Notes: generated from the letters alone by a model not told the origin. Positions 1-10,500 are shown, numbered from the stretch's first letter. The stretch: DNA of 64,000 bases from Tetragonia tetragonoides (GCA_038025085.1 CM076139.1:24887807-24951806); one strand, 5' to 3'. Program-made: numbers and translations.

Positions 1-168
1 CGAGCTCCCTTCGCGGCGTGCGTGCGCAGCGCGATCCATGAGTTTTCATCCACCAATCACCGCGCCTACTCGTCGCCGTGGGCTCCCTATTTAGGCCAGC
101 CGCTCCCGGTGAGGTAGGGGAGGCCATCCTCCTTCCCCTCCCACGGGAGGTGGGTAGGGGAGACGCGA
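1..168 (-). other. ITS2 of 45S rDNA (partial)
   Basis: This GC-rich stretch lies immediately 3' of the 5.8S sequence on the minus strand, where ITS2 is expected, and is cut by the window edge. The assignment is by position only, since ITS2 is too variable to recognise by eye. It has no credible coding capacity. Confidence 0.6.
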
Positions 169-273
169 TGCGTGACGCCCATGCAGACGTGCCCTAGGCC
201 TGATGGTTTCTGGCTCAACTTGAGTTCAAAGACTCGATGGTTCACGGGATTCTGTAATTCACACCAAGTATCA

Positions 274-318
<45 letters not shown>

Positions 319-332
319 CCCGAGAGTCATTT
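169..332 (-). rRNA. 5.8S rRNA gene, probably a pseudogene
   Basis: The minus strand reads as a plant 5.8S rRNA of about 164 nt. Its 5' end resembles AACGACTCTCGGCAACGG and its 3' end GGGCGTCACG, and the central region that pairs with 26S is conserved. The diagnostic angiosperm motif GAATTGCAGAATCC is present with one G-to-A change. Several other positions differ from the very conserved plant consensus, including the tract near the 3' end. Together with the broken 18S next door, this suggests a decaying, untranscribed unit. Ends are placed by similarity and may be off by a few bases. Confidence 0.8.
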
Positions 333-561
333 TGTAAGTATGTACTGGTGCCACGCCCAAGGCCGGCGAACCGGACGCGGGAGCGCACTCTATGTGTTCA
401 TGTTCATTGGCGCTTTCCGCGCCGGGGTTTGTTGTTGCGCCCGGCGGCACCCACGAGGAGAGCCCCCCGACTAGGGAAGGGGCTATTAGCCCATGGCCCT
501 TCAGCGCCCCTCCCCGGAGTGATAAACGTGTTCACGGGTCGTTCTGCTAGGCAGGTTTCGA
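333..561 (-). other. ITS1 of 45S rDNA
   Basis: The spacer between 5.8S and 18S on the minus strand is about 229 bp. It contains the conserved plant ITS1 core, GGCGCGGAAAGCGCC followed by an AAGGAA-like element, at about 385-412, with one substitution in the trailing element. The length is in the normal angiosperm range. Confidence 0.75.
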
Positions 562-728
562 CAATGATCATTCCGCAGGTTAATCTACGGAAACCTTGTT
601 ACGACTTCTCCTTTCTCTAAATGATAAGGTTCAATGGACTTCTCGTGACGTCGCCAGCGGCGAACCGCCCACATCGCCGCGATCCGAACATTTCATCGGA
701 CCATTCAATCGGTAGGAGCGACGGGAGT

Positions 729-759
<31 letters not shown>

Positions 760-760
760 A

Positions 761-803
<43 letters not shown>

Positions 804-1010
804 TTAATTGCAATGATCTATCCCAATCAAGATGAAATTTCAAAGATTACCTGGGCCTGTCGGCCAAGGCTATAGACTCGTTGAATAAATCACTGTAGCG
901 CGTGTGCGACCCAGAACATCTAAGGGCTTCACAGACCTGTTATTGCGTCAAACTTCCGGTGCCAGGAAGGCCATGCATTACCACCCATAGAATCAAGAAA
1001 GAGCTCTCAT

Positions 1011-1049
<39 letters not shown>

Positions 1050-1094
1050 CCGTGTTGAGTCAAATTAAGCCGCAGGCTCCACTCCTGGTGCTGT

Positions 1095-1158
<64 letters not shown>

Positions 1159-1202
1159 TATTTCTCATAAGGTGTTGGCGGCGTCTAAAAGTAATATCCG
1201 CC

Positions 1203-1251
<49 letters not shown>

Positions 1252-1268
1252 ATCTTCGAGCCCCCAAA

Positions 1269-1299
<31 letters not shown>

Positions 1300-1599
1300 A
1301 AAATGCTTTCGCAGTTGTTCGTTTTTCATAAATCCAAGAATTTCACTTCTGACTATGAAATACGAATGCCCCCGATTGAGAGAGTAGGCCTGCTTTGAGC
1401 ACTCTAATTTCTTCAAAGTAACAGCGCCGGTGGCACGACCCAGCCAGTTAAGGCCAGGAGCGCATCGCAGGTACCATCAAATAAACTATAACTGATTTAA
1501 TGAGCCATTCACAGTTTACAGTCTGAATTACTTCATACTTACACATGCATGGCTTAATCTTTGAGACAAGCATATGACTACTGGCAGGATCAACTAGGT
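562..1599 (-). pseudogene. 18S rRNA pseudogene with internal deletions (copy A)
   Basis: The minus strand begins with a 5' end like ACCTGGTTGATCCTGCCAGT (1580-1599) and ends with the GGTTCACCTGCGGAAGGATCAT-like 3' terminus near 562. The segment is only about 1038 nt, against roughly 1810 nt for an intact plant 18S gene. Three internal losses can be placed against the plant 18S consensus: near 965 (about 120 nt), near 1375 (about 90 nt) and near 1469 (roughly 560 nt). Scattered substitutions, many of them transitions, add to the damage. It cannot yield a functional small-subunit RNA. Confidence 0.9.
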
Positions 1600-2580
1600 A
1601 GCACCATCAATCGACGCTAGACGCGTATGAGCCTTTCCGAGTGATTGGGATGTCAACTCGCTCTCGACCGTCGTTCGTGCTGAGCGAAGATTGCTAGATT
1701 GGACAGCTAAGCACACAGCCCATGCGATAGCCGCACCGAAGGCTTGACGTGGGTGGACGACGTGCTCAGCTTGAGTGGTCCACCCGACACCCTTGGGAGG
1801 ATGCCGGACGAAGATCTCATCTTTTCAGGGTCACGATTACCATCCGTAGGCATCAAACACAGGAAACCATGCTTCCTCCAAGGCAATTCGCTCTTGGAGC
1901 AATAGATGAAAAAGTCTGTGGATGGGGAGTTGACTGCAAGCCAGCTAGATAGCTCTCCCGAAGGAGATCACATCCATCCGACGTTTATACCCTCAAGCTG
2001 GCTAGATAGCTCATCCCGAAGGAGATCACATCCATCCGACATTTATATCCTCAAGTCGGCTAGATAGCTCATCCCGAAGGAGATCACATCCATCCGACGT
2101 TTATACCCACAAGCCGGCTAGATAGCTCATCCCGAAGGAGATCCCATCCATCCGAAGTTTATTCCCGCAAGACGGCTAGATAGCTCATCCGAAGGAGATC
2201 ACATCCATCCGACGTTGGCTGGATGGCTCATCCCGAAGGAGATCACATCTGTCCGACGTCGTCTGCATAGCTAGATCCCGAAAGAGATCACATCCGTCCA
2301 ACATTTATACCCACATCGTAACCGTAAGCCATCGTCGCCCCCGACAGTGCCCGAGTGGACCCGACATGACACAACTCGGTGCCTAGTAGGCACTTCATGT
2401 TGCGTCACGTCGCTTCCGTCTCCAGCGCCGCCTCCGTCTCCGGCATAGGGGGTCGGTGCTTGAGCCGAGGTGTCGTGGTTGTCCGGCTATGATGGCGCAC
2501 GACTTGACACTACTCGGCGCCTGGTAGGCGCTTCATGTCGCGTCGCTTGTCTTCCTTCGCCCACAAGCACTCTCTCAAGC
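1600..2580 (-). other. 5' external transcribed spacer of 45S rDNA (copy A)
   Basis: This region lies directly upstream of the 18S 5' end on the minus strand. The same sequence recurs next to the 18S start at 6591, so it is the 5' ETS and probably part of the intergenic spacer. It contains 58-bp subrepeats (listed separately) and a GC-rich stretch around 2320-2560 with a repeated block containing gcctagtaggcgcttcatg. Compared with the copy at 6591 it lacks a block of several dozen bases near 1705-1720. A Pol I start site could not be identified with confidence. Confidence 0.75.
1940..2310 (-). repeat. 58-bp tandem subrepeats in rDNA ETS
   Basis: About six to seven direct repeats share the core gctagatagctcatcccga. 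Successive cores begin at 2001, 2059 and 2117, giving a 58-bp period. The outer copies are shortened and more divergent. Related, more degraded repeats occur at about 7160-7510. Subrepeats of this kind are common in plant rDNA external spacers. Confidence 0.85.
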
Positions 2581-2905
2581 AACTACCCTCTAAAGAGTCT
2601 TATAAGGTTTAGTGGTTCTGACATGAGGAGACATGTACAGTGCATAACTTTCATACTTGGGGTTTTGAGAGTTTGGATAACTATTTTCCAAAAGTTCCAC
2701 CTCAAACTTTTCAAGTATATTATTAAGTTATGGAAAAATATTTTTTTTTTTAAATTTTCACACAAGGTAGCTATTTAATTTAATTTTTAATGAAAAAATA
2801 GGCTTAAAAATAGGAAATAAATAGAAAATCATTCAAACAAATTATGAAGTATTTTTGGGGTAGGAAATTCCAGCCCTTATCCATGCTTTTGGTGTTCCGG
2901 CCCTT
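2581..2905. repeat. AT-rich rDNA-satellite junction spacer (copy 1)
   Basis: This AT-rich block of about 325 bp has no gene. It begins with ctaaagagtcttataaggtt and ends with ccatgcttttggtgttccgg. The same block follows the rDNA at 7746-8164 and, shortened, at 27971-28147, each time followed by the variant satellite monomer. It is therefore a repeated junction unit. Whether it is intergenic-spacer DNA or separate flanking DNA cannot be told here. Confidence 0.8.
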
Positions 2906-3522
2906 ACATTGGCATCTTGTAAAAACGCAATTACAAGCCTATCATGGACCAGATAACCAAGCCCGGGGGCTTCCCATATCCCTTAGGGATGTCCCGTGAG
3001 ATATGGTGTGAAAATATACACCTGCGGTCCGGAGCCTCTCGGAAGGCAAAAAAACGTGGATTATATCCTTTGATTTTCGGCTTCCCGGGGCCCGGGTGTC
3101 ATTTTTGCATAAAAATCTCCTTGGGGTCTATCATGACCCTAGAGGACCCTAGGCGCTCCGGGAGGGTCATCCTTATCCCCGAACTCCGATATCACCCATG
3201 ACGCCGGTATTCCGACCCTTACATTGGCATCGCGTAAACCGCCCTTACAAGCCTATCAGGGACCCATTAACCGACCCTGCGGGGCCTCCCATGTCCCCTA
3301 TCGGTCTCCCATGCGATATGGGGCAAAAATATTAACATCGAAAAGTTTGCGTACGAAGGCCCAAAACATGTCCCCTAGAGCATTCCCGAGGCCCAGTTGC
3401 CGTTTTCGCCCGAAATTTTCTCGGGGGCTCTATTATGGCCATAGGGGACCCCCGGTGCCCCGGGAGGGTCAACTTGATTCCCGAACTCAGATATCACACA
3501 TGTCGCCCGTTTTCTAGCCCTA
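2906..3522. repeat. ~301-bp satellite, two monomers (variant 315-bp then standard)
   Basis: Two head-to-tail monomers are counted from the acattggc motif. The first, 2906-3220 (315 bp), is a divergent variant found only beside rDNA spacers. The second, 3221-3522 (302 bp), is of the standard type. Shared landmarks are aagcctatcagggacccaat, tcccgtgcgatatgggg, aacgtcgaaaactttgcgtc and gaactccgatatcacacatg. The array is CpG-rich and noncoding. Open frames across it are accidental. Confidence 0.9.
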
Positions 3523-4573
3523 ACATTGGCAACGCCAACCTGATTTGGGGAAGGGTAACAATGCCTAGACACAGCTTCTGCCTATGGTTGGCTCAGCAGG
3601 GAAGATTGTTAACTAAGGACAAAATGCAGAACATGGGCTTCCTGAATGGGGATGATGTATGCAACCTGTGCAAAGCAAAACCAGAAGACCACAATCACCT
3701 TTTCTTCACATGTAACATGGCTGCAGGTGTTTTAGAGCAAATGAGAAGCTGGCTACAGATTACATCAAGAACAAACACAATTCAGAGCTTGCTGAACTGG
3801 ATAAGTAGGCAGAAATGCTCAAATTTCAGGAAGGAAGTGTATGCAGCTGGGCTAGCAGCAGCTGTATACTGGCTGTGGAGAAGCAGGAATATTAAACATT
3901 TTGTGGGAAGCACTCTTTCTGTGATGCAGATCATGCAGCAGATCCAACAACTAGTGAGGGTCAGAATACAACAGTGCAGCAGACTGAGAAAAATCAACAG
4001 CAAGGACAAAAAATGGTTAGAGAGAATTTAATTGCTCTTGCACCACAGTAGACTCAGGCAAAAAGGCAGGACTACACCAGATGAGCAGCCAGCAGAGACA
4101 GCAGGACATTAGTACCTGTACAGGTATCAAGACAGCAAACAGCAGGAGGAAGACAGCAAGTTGTGATTGCAGGAAAAAAAAAGGAAAATACATTAGCTCA
4201 GGAAGATTGCCCTAGCAGAGGACACTGAGGAAAGGGTAATAGCAAAGCAGAAGCAGGAGGATAAATCCAGTAGAAAAAAGGACAAGAAAACTGCAATAAT
4301 TAGATTGTTATGTATTTTGTATTTTGCTGTAAGTCAGGGATGTTTTTTGTATTTTGTATCTGTTTTTTTTTTTCAGATAAGGGGACCACTGCATGTAGTG
4401 AGTTACCCCTAGGAGAGTAGGGTTGTAAGGAACAAAGGGATGCAGAGGAAGAGGAACCCTACCTAGTAGGTGGCCTTGGAATTGCATTACCTATGGACTG
4501 TAATCTGTGTAACATTACAGTAAGCAATAACACAATTTCTGACTTGCACCAAAAAAAAAAACATTGGCAACGC
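3523..4573 (+). mobile_element. LINE A, 5'-truncated, with 13-bp target site duplication
   Basis: A LINE 3' end (3536-4560) sits between two copies of acattggcaacgc (3523-3535 and 4561-4573). This is a variant of the usual acattggcatcgc, and the variant base is shared by both flanks, as expected of a true target site duplication. The insert holds the last 165 codons of ORF2 and a 3' UTR. The CCTAC-CTA-GTAGG hairpin is at 4458-4470 and an A-tail at 4551-4560. Severe 5' truncation is typical of target-primed reverse transcription. Confidence 0.95.
3537..4031 (+). pseudogene. LINE A ORF2 C-terminal fragment (zf-RVT)
   Basis: An open fragment of 164 residues matches the C-terminus of the family's ORF2. 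It begins at NLIWGRVTMPRHSFCLWLA and carries the zinc-binding element CNLCKAKPEDHNHLFFTC (C-x2-C-x7-H-x5-C-like, the zf-RVT domain that follows the reverse transcriptase in plant LINEs). It ends in a basic, Gln-rich tail and a TAA stop. Endonuclease and RT are missing through 5' truncation, so it is a dead fragment although its frame is open. Confidence 0.9.
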
Positions 4574-4892
4574 GTAAAACAGCCCTTACAAGCCTATTAG
4601 GGACTCAATAACCGACCGTAGGGGCCTCCCATGTCCCCTATGGGTCTCCCGTGTGATATGGGGTGAAAATATTAACGTCGAAAAGTTTGCGTCCGAAGGC
4701 CCAAAACACCACCCTTAGAGAATTCCCGGGGCCCGGTTGTCATTTTCGCTCGAAATTTTGTCGGGGGCTTTATTATGGCCCTAGAGGAACCCCGGTGCAC
4801 CGGAAGGTGCACCTTGATTCCCAAACTCTGATATCACCCATGTCGCCCGTTTTCGGCCCTTAACATTGGCATCGATAAAACATTGGCATCGC
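4561..4892. repeat. Satellite monomer followed by a doubled target motif
   Basis: One standard monomer of 302 bp (4561-4862) is followed by acattggcatcg, a few A/T bases (ataaa) and a second acattggcatcgc (4880-4892). The second motif abuts the 5' end of LINE B. The A-rich scrap between the motifs looks like an insertion reduced to its tail. Confidence 0.85.
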
Positions 4893-4981
4893 AAAAATCA
4901 CATCTCGCTTTTCTCTCTCTAAAAAATTATCTCGTCTCTCTCCTCTGCACCGCTTCGCCATTGACGCAGCCGTGAGTCTCA

Positions 4982-6376
4982 ATGGGGAAGAAAGACAAGG
5001 CCAAACGTGGGACAGATAAGCACGATGACATTGGCGATAACACAGCTCCACCATGTCCGGCGAAAACTGGGAACCAAAGGCAAGTTTGAAACACCAACCG
5101 AGAAAACCTAGATCGGGTTGTGCGCAATCTGACTGAGGAATTGGAGGCACCGGAGGTCATGACTCCTGAAGTACAAACAGAAACTGTTCAACAAATGGAA
5201 CTAGCTACAGAAAAGATCAATACTTGGCTTTCGAGGATGAAGGAAAAGGCAAAATTGCATTTTTCGTCTGAAGATGAAGATGAAGGCTCAGACCAAGCAA
5301 CTCAGCAAGGAACTGCTACTGCAGGTAACACCTCAGCTTGGGAAAAATTTGACATTTCCAAATTGAATAATGCGGGATTTAAATTGGATTTTATTGAGCC
5401 TAAAATGCATGAAGGAAAACCTGTGGGGGAAATTAATTATATGGACATTGAGTCCGAAATTAATTACTGGAATCAAGCAGTTGTTTGCTATGTCATGGGG
5501 TCTAGACCACCAATTACTGTGTTAAGTGGCTTTCTAAGAAGAATCTGGGCAAAACGGGGGATGAACAAAATTGCTATGATGAAAAATGGATTGGTTTTGG
5601 TTCGATTTGACTCCCTAGAGCAGAGGGATGCAGTATTATAGGAGGGGGTATATCACTTTGACAACAAACCCATGATTGTAAGGCCATGGTCAGAAAATGT
5701 AGACTATGCACAAGAAAAACTGACCTCAGTGCCAATTTGGGTAAAATTCCCGGGGCTTAATGTGAAATATTGGAATGCAATGGGGTTGAGCAAGATTGCA
5801 AGTCTTGTAGGAAGGCCAATGATGGCCGATAGAAACACAGAACTTAAAGTGGGGATTCAATATGCCAGAGTGATGATTGAAGTAGAAATTGGTGTTGAAT
5901 ACCCAAACAAGGTTCACTATAAGAATGAGAAAGGGAATATTGTGGAACAGGAAGTGGAATACGATTGGAAGCCTACTCTATGCAGCCATTGCAAACAATA
6001 TGGGCATAGTGAGGCAGATTGTAGAAAGAAGAATGCTACAGGCCCTGTGAGACAAACTTTACCTGTACAGCAACCAGTGCAGCAAGCAAACCCTAGGACA
6101 CAGCAGTGGCAAAATGCTGGGAGGGGAAGAGGAAGAGTGGGGAATGCAGGGAGAGGGTCAAGAGCTGGAGGAGGCTATTACAGACAAATTCAGCAGCAAC
6201 AAAAAGAAAACCCACAGACACATAACCCTTTTGCAGTCCTGCAAAATGAAGAAGAAGTCCGGGAAGCACAAGTGATACAAAATGGAGATGCAGAACCTGA
6301 CATACAGGAGGATTTGCACACAGGTATGGTCCCAGCACATGGTAAGGCCCCTATCATGACTGTTAGTCATGGATAG
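4982..6376 (+). pseudogene. LINE B ORF1 (DUF4283 + CCHC), two stop codons
   Basis: The 464-codon frame starts at MGKKDKAKRG, the conserved basic start shared with LINEs D, E, F, I and P. Family order is an acidic/charged N-terminal region, a DUF4283 nucleic-acid-binding domain (around NYWNQAVVCYVMG to GRPMMADRNTEL), a CCHC knuckle CSHCKQYGHSEADC, and a Gln-rich then RG-rich tail. By family knowledge it would be the RNA-binding protein of the retrotransposition particle. Stops are TGA at 5087-5089 and TAG at 5639-5641, the latter a CAG-to-TAG change. Its stop overlaps the ORF2 start by 8 nt. Confidence 0.92.
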
Positions 6377-6574
6377 GATGCTAATATGTAATGTAAGAGG
6401 CCTGAATGGCCCAAATAAGCAGAGAGATGTTGCTCTTTTCTGCAAAAAAAACAATTGTGGGCTGGTAGCTTTCTTAGAAACAAAAGTTAGAGTAATTAAT
6501 TTGGAAAAATGCAAAAATAGGTTCATGCCAGGGTGGGAATCATTCAGTAACCACAATGAACACAGATTGGGTAG
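6369..6574 (+). pseudogene. LINE B ORF2, first ~68 codons only
   Basis: The ATG lies inside the ATGGATAG overlap with the ORF1 stop. The N-terminus is that of the AP-like endonuclease (NVRGLNGPNKQRDVALF, then FLETK with the catalytic Glu). The Trp of the usual IWNVRG motif is changed to Cys. The frame is severed by the rDNA breakpoint. Confidence 0.85.
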
Positions 6575-6590
6575 CAGGATCAACCAGGTA
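6574..6590 (-). pseudogene. 18S rRNA 5'-end stub (copy B)
   Basis: Only about 17 nt of the 18S 5' terminus (CTGGTTGATCCTGC on the minus strand) remain between LINE B and the ETS. It fixes the breakpoint of the second rDNA copy at the very start of the 18S gene. Confidence 0.85.
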
Positions 6591-7745
6591 GCACCATCAA
6601 TCGACGCCAAACGCGTATGAGCCTTTCCGAGTGATCGGGAGGTCAACTCGCGCTCGACCTTCGTTCGTGCTGAGTGAAGAACGCTAGATTGGACAACTAA
6701 GTCCTTTCGGACCTCTGCTCTATCAGTGTTCTGCATCCCATAGAACAGCTAGAGCACGCAGCCCATGCCACAGCCGCACCGAAGGCTCGACGTGGGTGGA
6801 CGACGTGCTCAGCATGAGTGGTCCACCCGGCACCATTGGGAGGATACCTGACAAACATCTCATCTTTTCAGGGTTACGATTAACATCCGTAGGAATCAAA
6901 CACAGGATACCATGCTTCGTCAAACGCAATTCGCTCTTGGAGCAATTGATGAAAAGGTCTGTTGGTGTGCGGTTTACTGCACGAGTAAGAACCCCGCCAA
7001 CCCAAACGGACCGAGTGCCACTCACACGCCTTCACAATTATTGCACCAAAATCACCCTCGATGTACCCACGAAATTACATAGTAGCCCCATGGATGTCCG
7101 AGGGAGACCCCAACGAGCACAACGCTCGGTGTGAAAATCTCGATGAAGGGATGTTCGATACCCACTCGCCGGCTAGAAGACTCATCCCGAAGGAGACACA
7201 TCCATACGATGTTTATACCCACCCTCCGGCTAGACGGCTCAATCCCAAAGGAGATCACATCCATTTGACGTGGGCTGGATTGCTCATCCCGAAAGAGATC
7301 ACATCTTTCCGACATCGTCTGAATAGCTCAATCCTGAAGGAGATCACATCCATCCGACGTTTATACCCGCAAGCCGGCTACATACCTCATCCCAAAGAAG
7401 ATCATATCCATCCCACGTCTGTTGGATGGCTCATCCCGAAGAAGGTCACACTATCCGACGTCGTCTGGATAGCTCGATCCCGAAAGAGATCACATCCATC
7501 CAACATTTATACCCACATCGTAACCGTTTTCCATCGTCGACCTCGACAGCGCGCGTGTGGAGGCGACATGACACAACTCGGTGCCTAGTAGGTGCTTCAT
7601 GTTGCGTCTGTCTCCGGCGCCGCCTCCTTCTCCGGCATAGGGGTCCGGTGCTTGAGCCGAGGTGTCATTGGTGTCCGGCTATGATGACGCACGATTCGAC
7701 ATTACTCGGCGCCTAGTAGGCACTTCATGTCGCGACGCTTGCCTT
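6591..7745 (-). other. 5' ETS of 45S rDNA (copy B)
   Basis: This is the same ETS as at 1600-2580, including the flank gcaccatcaatcgacg beside the 18S start, the degraded clustered subrepeats at about 7160-7510, and the gcctagtagg-containing GC-rich part up to 7745. It keeps a block around 6695-6760 that copy A lacks. Open frames here are by-products of GC-rich repeats. Confidence 0.75.
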
Positions 7746-8164
7746 CACCCACAAGCACTCTCTCAAGAAACTACCCTCTAAAGAGTCTTATAAGGTTTAG
7801 GGGTTCTGACAGGAGTACACATGGCAGTGCATAACTTTCATACTGGGGTTTTTGAGAGTTTGGATAATTATTTTCCAAAAGTTCCACCTCAAACTTTTCA
7901 ACTATATTATTAAATTACGGAAAAATATTTTTCTTTAATTTTTCACACAAGGTAGTTATTTCAGTTAAGTTATAATTAAAAAATAAGCAGAAAAATAGGA
8001 AATAAATAGAAATAATATCAGAAAAATTACAAATCACTTCAAAAAAATTGGAAAATATTTTTTAGACCTCACTTTAGTTTTTGAAATAATTTTTAGACCA
8101 CACTCCTCACTCTTGGGGGTAAGAAATTCCAACCATCACCCATGCTTTTGGTGTTCCGACCCTG
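7746..8164. repeat. AT-rich rDNA-satellite junction spacer (copy 2)
   Basis: This matches 2581-2905 from ctaaagagtcttataaggtt onward, with an extra AT-rich stretch at about 7990-8110 that is also present in copy 3 (27971-28147). No gene is seen. It ends at the satellite boundary. Confidence 0.8.
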
Positions 8165-8271
8165 ACATTGTTGTCCCTTAAAAACGTCTTTACAAGCCTA
8201 TCATGGACTAGATAACCGACCCCGAGGGCCTCCCATGTCCCTTAGGGATCTCCCGTGCGATATGGTGTGAA
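8165..8271. repeat. Variant satellite monomer, split by an LTR element
   Basis: These are the first 107 bp of the rDNA-adjacent variant monomer, ending in cgatatggtgtgaa, where the uninterrupted monomers at 2906 and 28148 continue. The gtgaa at 8267-8271 is a plausible one-sided 5-bp target duplication of the LTR element that follows. The matching flank on the other side is lost. Confidence 0.8.
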
Positions 8272-10145
8272 TGTAACACCCCCGAATTGGCAACGATTTC
8301 CTGGGAACTATCGACGTCGTTGTGCACGACTAGACACCGCTGAACCGTCCCGAACCCGAGGGGATGTCACTGCAACATTTATCACTAAGGAATAAATGCT
8401 AAGCAGAAAGAAAGACAAGACATCAAAAGGAGCTTACTAAGGTACTAAACAAACTAAACAGTTAATATCAGAGTTGTCTAGATAGTGAACTAAAACCCAT
8501 TAAATTTATTACATCTTGCCTTCAAAGGGCTAAATTCAATAAAATCCCAACGATCTAAACTGAACCGAAACAGTTCTAAAAACCGACGCCAACTCTACCT
8601 TCCAAGCTGTACGTCCTCAATCAACAAAACCTGCACTTTGGTTTCCGTGACGGAAACAAAATACAGAAGAAAAGAAAAGAAACAAAAGAGAAACAAAAAC
8701 CAGATAAATTGAATAAACGTCATCCGTACCCAGTAAAAACATTTCGCAAACCTTACCTGAGATGTTAGAGGAATCATTGAAATTCATTTGCATACGCACA
8801 TAAGCATATAATCAAGCATACGCACAACGACATCTTTTATATGCAATTCTTGTATAGTGATCACACGAAATACGGCATAGACAATCCGTTTTGATTAGAG
8901 AGATGTAAGAGAGCGAATAGAACAGCGATTACCCATACTGTTCATCGAAGATACAATCACGCCATGGACTTAATGACTCTAGTGTGCACACTACCTCTAG
9001 TACAATTACAGGAGCCTAGAGGACTTAATAAATGGGGAATGATCCATCCCAGACACACTGCGCGGTGTCCATAAGTAACTTGGGAATCACTCATCCCTTG
9101 AACTACACCATTAGGTGCAATACCGATTGCTCGACTACTCCTAGGGATCCATTAGGAGTCTTACTCTCATTTAATTAAATTCACATAATTGGCATTGGTT
9201 GACATAAGTGGTACTACGAGACCACAACTTACTAATTCATTTCATGCTCTTGACAATGAATAGTAAATAATGATGATAATGATAATTCAATACGATGAGA
9301 ATTAAACATGCTTTTATTCAATAACGACGATAATTCAATAATGATGACAAGTAATGTCTAGCACAATTTCGGCAGCACTTCGGCAGGGTAATATGATATA
9401 CAAAAATTCACAAATCACCAAAATCATTCAACGATAATATATAGCTTCTCACTAGCACTCAATAATACCCATACCAATTAGCATATAATTAATAGCATAA
9501 TAATATTAATAATTCGCTATTCAACAATTGTCCAATAATCATCATATGGACTAATTAATTCCCAAAACATGCTAACATCAACATGCTAATTATAACTCAT
9601 ATTTACAGCAGTGAATCATGCTTAATAACTTCATAATAACGACGATATAATTTAATCATGCTTTGCATATTAAATTCACAACAAATTCCCAATTAGCACA
9701 TAACACATCAAAATAGTTTTGATGGGGCTTTGGAAGAAGGTAGGCATGAGCACTTACCACTAATACGCTACCAACAGTAAGTATGCTCCAACCAATCGAC
9801 AATAATCACTCTTGCTCGTTAGGTCCTAATTAATTAAATACGAAAATACAAACTATAACGAAATCTAAATTGGATATTTTTATTAAATTCTTTTATTTAT
9901 TTCAACCAATATAGGCTTTTGAAAATCCGAATTCTGATTCCGAATGAGTGCAGAAAAATAAAAACATTAAATCAAAAATACTAAAAATCGAATTAATAAT
10001 TACGAAAAATATAAAAACGAAACCCTAACTTCAAATCTAGGTCTAGGCTACGGGTACCCATGCATGGGACCCATAACCCAACCCTTCATCACCACCACCA
10101 CCCACTGGCCACCATGGCCGGTGGTGGTGGTCGCCGGAGCTCCGG

Positions 10146-10500
10146 CGAGGAGGAGAGAGAAAGAAAACGCGAAAGAGAGAGAGACGAGAGAGAACGAGAG
10201 GGAGAGAAGGAGAGAGCAAGGGGGAGGGGGAGGCAACGTCGGCCACCTGCCGACGACCCCTAAGGCAGCGGCGTGAGGGCGTGGCGGTGGCGCGTTGTCG
10301 CGCGCCAGCGAATCCAGAGGAGATAGAGAGGGAGAAAGAGCGAGCGAAAGGGAGAGAGAGATTACCGCCGGCAGGAGGGCGGTGGTCCGGTGATCTGGGC
10401 GGCGGGAGAACACCGGTGAAGTGTTGAGGGGAGAGAGAGAGCTCGGTGAAGGAGAGGGGATAGAGAGAGAGGACGGTGAGAGGAGAGAGAGTGCTTGTGA
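10146..10500. repeat. Low-complexity GA-rich tract inside the LTR
   Basis: A strongly purine-rich (GAGAGA-type) region lies on the plus strand, CT-rich in the sense of the retrotransposon transcript. It creates long but meaningless open frames rich in Ser/Leu/Pro or Arg/Glu. It lies just downstream of the putative LTR TATA box. Confidence 0.8.

Larger units (their letters stand above)
4893..6574 (+). mobile_element. LINE B, complete 5' end, cut off by rDNA at 6574
   Basis: The element starts directly after acattggcatcgc with the pyrimidine-rich 5' leader shared by full-length copies (ttttctctctct). It carries a whole ORF1 region and the first 200 nt of ORF2. At 6574 it switches within a base or two to the 5' terminus of 18S rRNA. 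The rest of the LINE is not found beyond the rDNA, so this is a rearrangement breakpoint and not a simple nested insertion. Confidence 0.9.

Noticed and set aside
172..1416. Small open frames across the first 1.7 kb
   Set aside because: The region is antisense to 5.8S and 18S rRNA and their spacers. None of the frames resembles a protein.
562..1599. A functional 18S rRNA gene
   Set aside because: It is missing about 770 nt in three blocks and carries many changes at conserved positions.
1940..2310. Regularly spaced repeats as a possible CRISPR array
   Set aside because: The 58-bp units are contiguous tandem repeats without unique spacers, in the rDNA external spacer of a plant.
2944..3517. 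Open frames in satellite monomers (recurring in other arrays)
   Set aside because: They recur because the monomer recurs, change frame between monomers and have no protein-like conservation.
6369..6620. LINE B as an R1/R2-like element inserted in rDNA
   Set aside because: The LINE's own insertion site is the satellite target at 4892. The contact with 18S is a one-sided break in ORF2, and no rDNA lies on its other side.
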